Of a stretch of 27,368 bases of DNA, positions 16,442 through 23,090 are shown piece after piece. The DNA is from Candidatus Schekmanbacteria bacterium (GTDB lineage Bacteria; Schekmanbacteria; GWA2-38-11; J061), in contig RFHX01000180.1 in assembly GCA_003695725.1 (NCBI GenBank), positions 1 through 27,368 of the forward strand, read 5' to 3'. The translations under genes were made by a program, and so were the position numbers. Position 1 is the stretch's first letter. Each line of letters opens with the position of its first letter. Under the pieces are notes generated by a model. That model did no database searches and was not told the DNA's origin. It worked only from the letters and a program-made list of their open reading frames with translations.

Positions 16442-17482
16442 ATGATGGATGCAAATGACCTTCCTTATCTTCAAGCTGCACATGGAAAGAGGCCTTCACG
16501 GATCCCTATTGTTATTGAAATACAGAGTGTAACTTCTCCATCAAATAAAAAACTTCGTGAGAGATATTCATTTTCAGAGATAATGGAAAGCCCTGAATTG
16601 AGTTCGCAATGTACTGTTAATCCTGTCATAGAAGTAGGATACGATGCCGCAATTCATGTATCGGACCTTCTTGTGCCCTTCCGTAGTATGGGATTTGATA
16701 TTATGTTATCCGAAGATGGAGGACCGCGCGTATCTAATCCTGTGAGAAACGCAGAAGACATTGAGAAAATGCCAATACCTGATCCTGCTGAAGCAATGAA
16801 GGTATGGCTTGAAGCAATGAGATTATCAAAAAAAGAACTTACAGGTAAGGCGCCCCTCATTGGTTGGATAGGAGGGCTGATGAGCACAAGCGCTTTCTTA
16901 ATCGAGGGAAAGGCGCCAACGGGGATGAAGGCTTATTACAATTTCAAGAAAATGATGCATTCAATGCCTGAATTTTTTCATTCCCTAATGGAAAAACTGA
17001 CAGAATTTTATCTCTCTTCCATTTCAGCCCAGGTTGAAGCAGGCGCCGATGTTATGATGTTGCTTGATTTAGGCGCTCCTGCTGTATTGTCTCCAGAGGA
17101 TTATAAATCCTTCTGTTTCCCCTATGTAAAGAAACTTTCCGAGAGAGTAAAAGCAGAAGGAGTCCCTTTGCTCTTTGCCTGTGACGGATGGAGTTTCCTT
17201 TATTCGCCTATTGAAGAATTGAATCCTGATATCTTAGCTGTAAGCTGGACGGTTGATATTGGAGATGTAATAAGCAGATTTGAATACAAGCAGGTTGTAC
17301 AGGGAAATTTAGAGCCTTACTGCCTTTTTGCTGATGAGAAGGAGATTGAGAAGAGAGTAAGAGAGATAGTTGAAAAAGGACTTCGTGCTCCTGCTCATAT
17401 ATTTAGTCTTGGCGGATGGATTGTAAGAGATACGCCCTATGAAAAAGTGCATTTTTTAGTTGATCTTGTCCATAGCCTGTAA
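16442..17482 (+). CDS. Uroporphyrinogen decarboxylase-family protein with altered active site
   Basis: The fold and length (346 aa) match HemE along the whole chain: VSDLLVPFRSMGFDI, GGPRVSNPVRNAEDIEKMPIPDP, PLIGWIGG, KKMMHSMPEFFHSLMEKL, AVSWTVDIGDV and VVQGNLEP. True HemE uses the MRQAGRY motif, whose two arginines bind the porphyrinogen carboxylates. Here that position reads IEIQSVTS, so both are gone. The active-site Tyr of the ATYM segment is Phe (SAFLIEG), and the His of NLGHG is Gly (SLGGW), while the Asp of VSDLL remains. It is therefore a COG0407-type relative with a different substrate or role, not a safe hemE call. FACDG in place of the zinc-binding HxC of MtaA/CmuA methyltransferases also argues against that class. 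Start codons GTG 16439, ATG 16442 and ATG 16445 are adjacent and none has a clear ribosome binding site. Confidence 0.75.
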   Translation: MMDANDLPYLQAAHGKRPSRIPIVIEIQSVTSPSNKKLRERYSFSEIMESPELSSQCTVNPVIEVGYDAAIHVSDLLVPFRSMGFDIMLSEDGGPRVSNPVRNAEDIEKMPIPDPAEAMKVWLEAMRLSKKELTGKAPLIGWIGGLMSTSAFLIEGKAPTGMKAYYNFKKMMHSMPEFFHSLMEKLTEFYLSSISAQVEAGADVMMLLDLGAPAVLSPEDYKSFCFPYVKKLSERVKAEGVPLLFACDGWSFLYSPIEELNPDILAVSWTVDIGDVISRFEYKQVVQGNLEPYCLFADEKEIEKRVREIVEKGLRAPAHIFSLGGWIVRDTPYEKVHFLVDLVHSL

Positions 17483-17491
17483 TTTTATATT

Positions 17492-19657
17492 TTATTCAGT
17501 CTTTAAAATCCGTTCTTTCAGTAGGGTATATCTTTCCTGAACCCTATTGTTTTTTATTGCCATCCAGATAGCTTTTCTTGTCCCTGTTAGAACAACGAGT
17601 TTTTTACCTCTTGTTATTGCAGTGTATAGGAGATTTCTTTGCAGCAGATAGTAGTGTTGTGTCAAAATTGGGATAATGACAGCGTTATATTCAGAGCCTT
17701 GCGATTTATGTATTGATATTGCGTAGGATAATGTGAGCTCATCTAATTCTCCAAAATCATATTCTACATACCGGTCGTCGAAATTGACTACAAGATTTTG
17801 TTCTTCAAAGTCTATTGCTTCGATGATTCCGATGTCGCCATTGAATACTTCCTTTTCATAATTGTTTTTAATCTGCATAACCTTGTCCTTCTGCCTGAAT
17901 ATTTTGTTGCCTCGCACTAATTCTTTTTTTTGAGGATTTAAAATGTTCTGAAGAACACTATTGATATTCATTGCCCCGACCGTTCCTTTGTGCATTGGCG
18001 TCAAGACTTGAATATCTGTGAAAGGATTATATCCGAATTTCTGAGGTATTTTTTTGCAATAAAGTTCCTTTATAATATTCAAGACTTTATCTTGATCTTC
18101 TTCTTCGAAAAAGTAGAAATCGCCTTTTTCCTCACGCTTTATTTTTGGGATTTTTGGAAAATCTCCTCTGTTTATTCTGTGGGCATTTATGACGATATTG
18201 CTGTTAGCTTCCTGTCTGAATATTTTTTCAAGTTTTACACAGGCGATTACGTTTGATTCGATAAGATCTCGCAAAAGATTGCCCGGGCCAACAGAAGGAA
18301 GCTGATTGACATCTCCTACCATTAAAAGGCTGCAGTCCGGAGGTAGCGCTTCAAGAAAATTCGCAAAAAGTGGAATATCAATCATTGAAGATTCATCGAG
18401 GATTATTATATCTGCTTTCAATGGCGAATCTGAATTCTTCAAGAAACATCCCATACTTGGATTATATTCGAGGAGGCGATGAATCGTCTTGGCTTCCATT
18501 CCTGTAACTTCGGACAATCTTTTTGCCGCTCGTCCGGTAGGAGCAGCCAGCAATACTTTTAAAGCATTCTTTCTGCAGATGGTAGTAACAAACTTTAGAA
18601 TCGTAGTTTTTCCTGTACCAGGACCACCTGTGATTATTGACAGATTGTTTGAAAAAACAAGCTTTATGGCTTCCTTCTGTTCTTTTGCGAGTTTTATTTT
18701 TTCAGAATATTCTAAATTTTCTATTTCGCTCTCAAGGTTGCAGATTGAGTGGAGACTCTTTGTATTGATCCTTTCTTTTAAAATAGCAGAGATCTTTACC
18801 TCTGCATCATATAGCGAATTTAAATAAATCAATGGTTGTCTGCCGTCTGAAAATGATTCTTTTATCAATGTTCCTCTTTCCAAAAGTGATGAGAGTGCTT
18901 CTTCTACTAATTCAGGTTTGTTTATTTCAAGAAGTTTAGAACATTCTTCAATCAGGCCCTCCTGCGGATAACAGGTATGTCCGTCTTCAAGTAAATTTTC
19001 AAGTTGATAAATTATGGCGGCTTTTATTCGTTCAGGAGATTCCGGATCGAATCCACTTGAGATGGCGATTTTATCAGCTGTTTTGAATCCAATGCCTGCA
19101 ATATCATATGCCATCTGATAGGGATTATTTTTTAACACAGCGATACAGCTATTGCCATATCGCTTATATATTTTAGATGCATATGCTGGGCTTATCCCAT
19201 ATGATTGAAGGAATATCATTACATCTCTAACCTTCTTTTGCTCCTGCCATGCCTTGATTATTACTTCGAATTTTTTATCTCCTATACCTTCTACCTCTTT
19301 TAATTCTTCAGGGGAGTTGTCGAGAATGGAAATTACATTTTCACCGAATCGTTTGATTAGTCTTTCAGCAAGCACAGGGCCTATACCTTTTATGATTCCT
19401 GACTCGAGGTATTTTTGAATTCCTCTTTTTGTTTTTGGGAAAACCCATTTGTAGGAAGTTACTTTAAACTGTGAACCAAATTTTTTATGTGTAGTCCATT
19501 CCCCTTCGATTCTAATGGCTTCACCCGGATTTATGCCTGTCATATTGCCGACAGCTGTGATACCTCGATTGTCTTCAATTAGGAGTTTAATCACTGTATA
19601 GCCATTATCATCGTTGCTGTATACTATTCTGTCTACTATGCCTTGAATTACTGCCAT
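17492..19657 (-). CDS. recD2: RecD2-type ATP-dependent DNA helicase
   Basis: This SF1B 5'-3' DNA helicase has 721 aa, as usual for RecD2. An N-terminal OB-like region (about 1-75) and helix-hairpin-helix repeats (GIIKGIGPVLAERL, EVEGIGDKKFEVI, DIAGIGFKTADKI) precede the helicase core. Motifs include Walker A GGPGTGKTT (344-352), the AAPTGRAAKRL segment, DESSMID (421-427), GDVNQLPSVGPG (448-459), the SH3-like part with FNGDIG, YAISIHKSQGSEY (645-657) and LLYTAITRGKK. RecD2 acts without RecBC in many bacteria and is linked to replication and DNA-damage tolerance. AGGAG lies 7 bases before the ATG. It appears to be a single-gene unit with its own promoter upstream, and its 3' end faces the uroD-family gene with 9 bases between stops. 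Confidence 0.95.
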   Translation of the reverse strand: MAVIQGIVDRIVYSNDDNGYTVIKLLIEDNRGITAVGNMTGINPGEAIRIEGEWTTHKKFGSQFKVTSYKWVFPKTKRGIQKYLESGIIKGIGPVLAERLIKRFGENVISILDNSPEELKEVEGIGDKKFEVIIKAWQEQKKVRDVMIFLQSYGISPAYASKIYKRYGNSCIAVLKNNPYQMAYDIAGIGFKTADKIAISSGFDPESPERIKAAIIYQLENLLEDGHTCYPQEGLIEECSKLLEINKPELVEEALSSLLERGTLIKESFSDGRQPLIYLNSLYDAEVKISAILKERINTKSLHSICNLESEIENLEYSEKIKLAKEQKEAIKLVFSNNLSIITGGPGTGKTTILKFVTTICRKNALKVLLAAPTGRAAKRLSEVTGMEAKTIHRLLEYNPSMGCFLKNSDSPLKADIIILDESSMIDIPLFANFLEALPPDCSLLMVGDVNQLPSVGPGNLLRDLIESNVIACVKLEKIFRQEANSNIVINAHRINRGDFPKIPKIKREEKGDFYFFEEEDQDKVLNIIKELYCKKIPQKFGYNPFTDIQVLTPMHKGTVGAMNINSVLQNILNPQKKELVRGNKIFRQKDKVMQIKNNYEKEVFNGDIGIIEAIDFEEQNLVVNFDDRYVEYDFGELDELTLSYAISIHKSQGSEYNAVIIPILTQHYYLLQRNLLYTAITRGKKLVVLTGTRKAIWMAIKNNRVQERYTLLKERILKTE

Positions 19658-19678
19658 TATCTTTCTCCTGTAATGATA

Positions 19679-19708
19679 ACTTTATTTTATAAGGCCTCCA
19701 TCTGTCAA
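19679..19708 (-). promoter_or_regulatory. Candidate sigma70-type promoter for recD2
   Basis: On the minus strand a perfect TTGACA (19703-19708) is followed after 18 bases by TAAAGT (19679-19684, 4 of 6 to TATAAT), 21 bases before the recD2 ATG. It falls in the 132-base gap upstream of the gene and points toward it. The implied 5' leader is short but still includes the AGGAG site. Confidence 0.5.
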
Positions 19709-19789
19709 CAGCTTGTATAAAGAGCTAATTTTTTTCCCTTTTCGATAGAGACAGATGAAATTTAGGAGTGGAAGATAATCAACTCATAT

Positions 19790-21199
19790 TTAAAGGGGTA
19801 GGGTAAAGGTTATTGTTGTCCCTTCGTTGAGTTTGCTCTCTGCTCTGATATCTCCTTTATGAAAAGCAATTATTCTTTTACAGATTGCAAGTCCAAGCCC
19901 GCTTCCACCCGAATCTCTTGCTCTTGATTTGTCAACCCGATAGAATCGGTTGAATATTTTGGGAAGTTCCTCCTCTGGTATTCCCTTACCGTTGTCTTTG
20001 ACAGAAATTTCGATTTTCCCGTCTACTATATGGCCTGTTATAACTATTTTTCCGCCTTCTTCAGTATGTTGAAGAGCATTTGAAATGAGATTTGAAATTA
20101 CCTGTTTGATTTTTGCTTTGTCCGCTCTAATTTTTTGATTGTTGAGTCTATCAACAAATTCCATTTCAATATTCTTTCTTTTTATGCTTGCTTCGAATTG
20201 GTTGTAAAGCTCATTCATCAGTGTGGAAAATTCGATATCTTCGAGATTGAGCTTTTCAAAGCCAAGGTCTATTTTAGATAGATTAAAGAGATCTTCAATC
20301 AGAGAGTTCATACATCGTATTTCTTCGATGATGTCATTTAGATAATCTCTCCTCTTTTCTTCACTAAGATTTTTGTCAATAATGATTTCTGCATCTGTTT
20401 GAATTCGTGCAAGGGGAGTGCGAAGCTCGTGTGAAATGTCGGCAAGCAGATTTTTCCTGTTTTCATGAAGCTGGCGAATCCTTTCAGACATTTGATTGAA
20501 ATTTGCTGCAAGCCTTCCGATTTCATCGCCGGATTTTACATCAACGGAGTAACCGAATTTTCCACTTGCCAATTTTTGGGACGCATCTATGAGTTTATTT
20601 ATTGGATTTGTTATGTTGCGGGATATTGGAAATGCCGAGAGGGCAATTATGAGAATGCATAGAAAGAGCATTATCCAAAGAAAAGCCCTTCTTTCCTTCG
20701 GATAGAAAATTTTGTGTTTGCTTTGAAGTAAATAGATATTGTTGTCCCTGTCTCTTATCAATGTGTTGAAAAGCATTTCACCATTTCCTGTGCGCAGGTA
20801 TTTTCTCGTTGCGCCTTCTTTCTCTGTGTCCTTGACTATTTCATCCAATTCTTTGTTTGAGAAAATATTTATATTCTCATTGTCGTAATAAGCTGAAAAA
20901 AGTGTCTTTCTGTCTTTCAATCTCAATAATCTGATGTCAGATTCTGTTTTGTTGGAGAAGTCTTCTATCATATTTTTGATTTCTTCGTTATTTTCTACGG
21001 CAGATAGATTTTTCATTTTTTCTTCCACAATGCGCCCCATAAATTTTATTTCTCGTGTAATCTCTCTGCTGTAGATTGAGGGTTCGTCAATTACATTTCG
21101 TATCAATGCGGTAAAAGCGAATATGATGATGGATATGGCAATTATGAATCCAAAAATTGTCAGGACGATCTTGCTATAAATGCTTTTTATTTTAAACAT
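19790..21199 (-). CDS. HAMP-domain sensor histidine kinase (OmpR-partner type)
   Basis: This 469-aa membrane kinase has a first helix at about 12-33, an extracytoplasmic sensor region of about 135 residues with no recognised fold, a second helix (about 172-192), HAMP (about 193-245), HisKA with His257 in ADISHELRTPLARIQ, and HATPase_c. The ATPase part shows NLISNALQHTEEGG, DNGKGIPEEELPKIFNRFYR and SGGSGLGLAICKRI. I use the ATG at 21199, whose first bases overlap the end of the response regulator gene by 8 bases. A TTG at 21223 would add 8 residues. The class resembles the EnvZ/CpxA/BaeS group by architecture, but no specific member can be named. It is downstream of its partner regulator in the same unit. 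Confidence 0.9.
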   Translation of the reverse strand: MFKIKSIYSKIVLTIFGFIIAISIIIFAFTALIRNVIDEPSIYSREITREIKFMGRIVEEKMKNLSAVENNEEIKNMIEDFSNKTESDIRLLRLKDRKTLFSAYYDNENINIFSNKELDEIVKDTEKEGATRKYLRTGNGEMLFNTLIRDRDNNIYLLQSKHKIFYPKERRAFLWIMLFLCILIIALSAFPISRNITNPINKLIDASQKLASGKFGYSVDVKSGDEIGRLAANFNQMSERIRQLHENRKNLLADISHELRTPLARIQTDAEIIIDKNLSEEKRRDYLNDIIEEIRCMNSLIEDLFNLSKIDLGFEKLNLEDIEFSTLMNELYNQFEASIKRKNIEMEFVDRLNNQKIRADKAKIKQVISNLISNALQHTEEGGKIVITGHIVDGKIEISVKDNGKGIPEEELPKIFNRFYRVDKSRARDSGGSGLGLAICKRIIAFHKGDIRAESKLNEGTTITFTLPL

Positions 21200-21890
21200 C
21201 GTCAGGATCGAATTTATATCCAACGCCCCAAACGGTTTTTATATATTTTGGATGCTTTGGGTCGTCTTCTATTTTCTGCCTGAGGTGGCTTATATGCGAA
21301 TCGATTGAACGGTCATAGGGAGAATTATCTTTCCCTTTTTCGAAATCAATCAAGGAATTGCGCGTAAATACTTTCCCCGGATTTTTCATAAAAAGACTAA
21401 GCAGATTGTATTCTGTTACTGTGAGTTGAATTTTCTTTTTTCCTTTGGTGATTTCCCTTTTAGGAATATTTACTGAAAATGTGGGATATTTGACGACTTC
21501 TGAATGAAAACTGATTTCATTCATCTCCTTAGAACGCCTTATTGCCGCCTTTATTCGTGCAAGGAGTTCTCTCATACTGAATGGCTTAGTAATGTAGTCA
21601 TCAGCACCTAATTCAAGCCCAACTACTACATCTGTTTCTTCTCCTTTTGCCGTAATCATTATTATTGGCACCATACTCTTTTTTCGTATTTCGCGGCAAA
21701 CCTCAAGCCCATCCAATTCAGGAAGCATTATATCGAGGAGGATTAGGTCCGGCGGATTTTCATTGAAAAATTCGATTCCTTTTTGGCCATCAGAGGCATG
21801 GGTTATGGAGTATTCATCAGCAGGAAGATATTCTTTGAGGTTTCGTACTATTTTAACATCATCTTCTATTATGAGGATATGATTTTTCAT
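21192..21890 (-). CDS. OmpR/PhoB-family response regulator
   Basis: This 232-aa two-domain transcription factor has a receiver domain (1-120) with Glu9-Asp10-Asp11, phosphoacceptor Asp53 in LILLDIMLPELDG, Thr80 and Lys102 (TKPF). The winged-helix DNA-binding domain (about 130-230) has LTVTEYNLLSLFMKNPGKVFTR, DRSIDSHISHLRQKIE and the closing VWGVGYKF. All phosphorylation residues are intact. The ATG overlaps the stop of the radical SAM gene (ATGA), and its own end overlaps the kinase start, so the three are probably translated together. Target genes are unknown; the radical SAM gene upstream is one candidate. Confidence 0.95.
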   Translation of the reverse strand: MKNHILIIEDDVKIVRNLKEYLPADEYSITHASDGQKGIEFFNENPPDLILLDIMLPELDGLEVCREIRKKSMVPIIMITAKGEETDVVVGLELGADDYITKPFSMRELLARIKAAIRRSKEMNEISFHSEVVKYPTFSVNIPKREITKGKKKIQLTVTEYNLLSLFMKNPGKVFTRNSLIDFEKGKDNSPYDRSIDSHISHLRQKIEDDPKHPKYIKTVWGVGYKFDPDDV

Positions 21891-22969
21891 TTTTTTATTT
21901 CAAATTCTTTGATGGCTGAACAGGCAGCACATTTTACACATCCTGCTTTAACTTCAGTTGATGATAGACCATATTCATCTAAAATTTTAGAAACTTCAAC
22001 ATAAATTTTTTCCTGATATTGAGGAGTGGGAGTGCCAAGATGGTATGTTTCTGTACCTCTTATAGGATGATGAGGGACGATAAAGGGATAGACTCCCATT
22101 TGTGCAAGCCATCTACTTCCTTCTATTACAGATTCTGCCGTTTCCCCAAGCCCTATAATGATAAAGGATGTAACTTGATTCTTGCCGAATATTGCCACAG
22201 CGCATTTGAGCATTTCTCCAATTTCTTTTAAACTGTGGCAGGATTTTCCGGGAATGTATCTATTTCTTATCTCTTCATCGAAGCTTTCAATATGAATTCC
22301 CAGAGTATCTACGCCTGCATCTTTCAATATCTCAAAGGGCTTTTTGTATTCTCCAAATGGATAAACCTGAAGATGAATCGGGATGGAAGACTTTTCTCTA
22401 ATTTTTTCAACACAACGAGCAAGAAAGGTTGTAAGATGCGAAAAATTTTGAGATGTGCCTGATGTGAGTGTGAGATGCTCGATACCGTCCTCTTTTTCAG
22501 CTTTTCTTACTACTTCGGCTAAATCTTCAGGCTTTTTTTCAGCAATAGTAGCGCCATTTTTCAGAGAGAGTTCAATGGCGCAAAATTTACATTTATTACC
22601 TTTCCTCCATAATTCACATCGTTGGACAATCGTTGTTGCAAGGCAGTCTTTTCCATGTAAAAGGGCAATTTTTTTATAAGAGATATCATCGCCAGTTTTT
22701 TCTTTATAAAATTTTGGGACTGGAGGAAACTTTATTTCGCATATGGCTCTGCCATCTTGCATAAGGGAGAATTTCCCGTTTTGTTTAATAATTTTATATG
22801 GGCTTTCTTTACCTGTGTTTTCTGAATATGGCGCATTGATTTGTGTGTCGTTTATTAGAAAAGTTACGCTTCCCGCAGGGCCTGCGCCGCTTGCACGGCC
22901 GACCGAAATACCATCGTCAAGTGCAATACCATAAGACTGAAGGTTTACCTTTAGCTTTTTTATATCCAT
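21887..22969 (-). CDS. Radical SAM protein, possibly MSMEG_0568-like
   Basis: This 360-aa protein has the core of a radical SAM enzyme with an unusual cluster motif. Cys118, Cys127 and Cys130 (CELWRKGNKCKFC) are spaced C-x8-C-x2-C rather than C-x3-C-x2-C. Later strands are typical: LTLTSGT, IPIHLQVYPF, TLGIHIESFDEEIRNRYIPGK and SFIIIGLGET. The C-terminus has a second Cys group, C344-x2-C347-x2-C350, which could hold an additional iron-sulfur cluster. The pattern, including LLHGKDCLATTIVQ before the cysteines, recalls the MSMEG_0568 family found in nitrilase-associated (Nit1C) gene clusters. No nitrilase or other member of that cluster is in this window, so that link is tentative. The reaction is unknown. 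Its stop overlaps the response-regulator start. Only a weak GAAAG precedes its ATG. Confidence 0.8.
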   Translation of the reverse strand: MDIKKLKVNLQSYGIALDDGISVGRASGAGPAGSVTFLINDTQINAPYSENTGKESPYKIIKQNGKFSLMQDGRAICEIKFPPVPKFYKEKTGDDISYKKIALLHGKDCLATTIVQRCELWRKGNKCKFCAIELSLKNGATIAEKKPEDLAEVVRKAEKEDGIEHLTLTSGTSQNFSHLTTFLARCVEKIREKSSIPIHLQVYPFGEYKKPFEILKDAGVDTLGIHIESFDEEIRNRYIPGKSCHSLKEIGEMLKCAVAIFGKNQVTSFIIIGLGETAESVIEGSRWLAQMGVYPFIVPHHPIRGTETYHLGTPTPQYQEKIYVEVSKILDEYGLSSTEVKAGCVKCAACSAIKEFEIKK

Positions 22970-23012
22970 TATGAATCTTTCAAGTGCTTTGATGCTGTTG
23001 CTATTCTTTGTT

Positions 23013-23042
23013 TTTTAATCTGAAAATATTACAAAATGTCAA
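23013..23042 (-). promoter_or_regulatory. Candidate promoter for the radical SAM / two-component operon
   Basis: On the minus strand a perfect TTGACA (23037-23042) lies 67 bases upstream of the radical SAM ATG. The best -10 at 18 bases is TTAAAA (23013-23018), only 3 of 6 to consensus. Position and the perfect -35 support it; the poor -10 may mean that an activator is needed. Confidence 0.35.
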
Positions 23043-23090
23043 GAAGGAAAAAATTTTTTTTGATTTTGAGGAACGAATGAGAAGGGAGTT

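Noticed and set aside
16442-17482. Calling this gene hemE
   Set aside because: The arginines that bind the porphyrinogen, the active-site Tyr and the NLGHG His are all replaced.
23046-23060. A-run/T-run palindrome downstream of the LVIVD gene as a terminator
   Set aside because: It is a pure A/T self-complementary tract without a G-C stem, and such runs are common in this composition.
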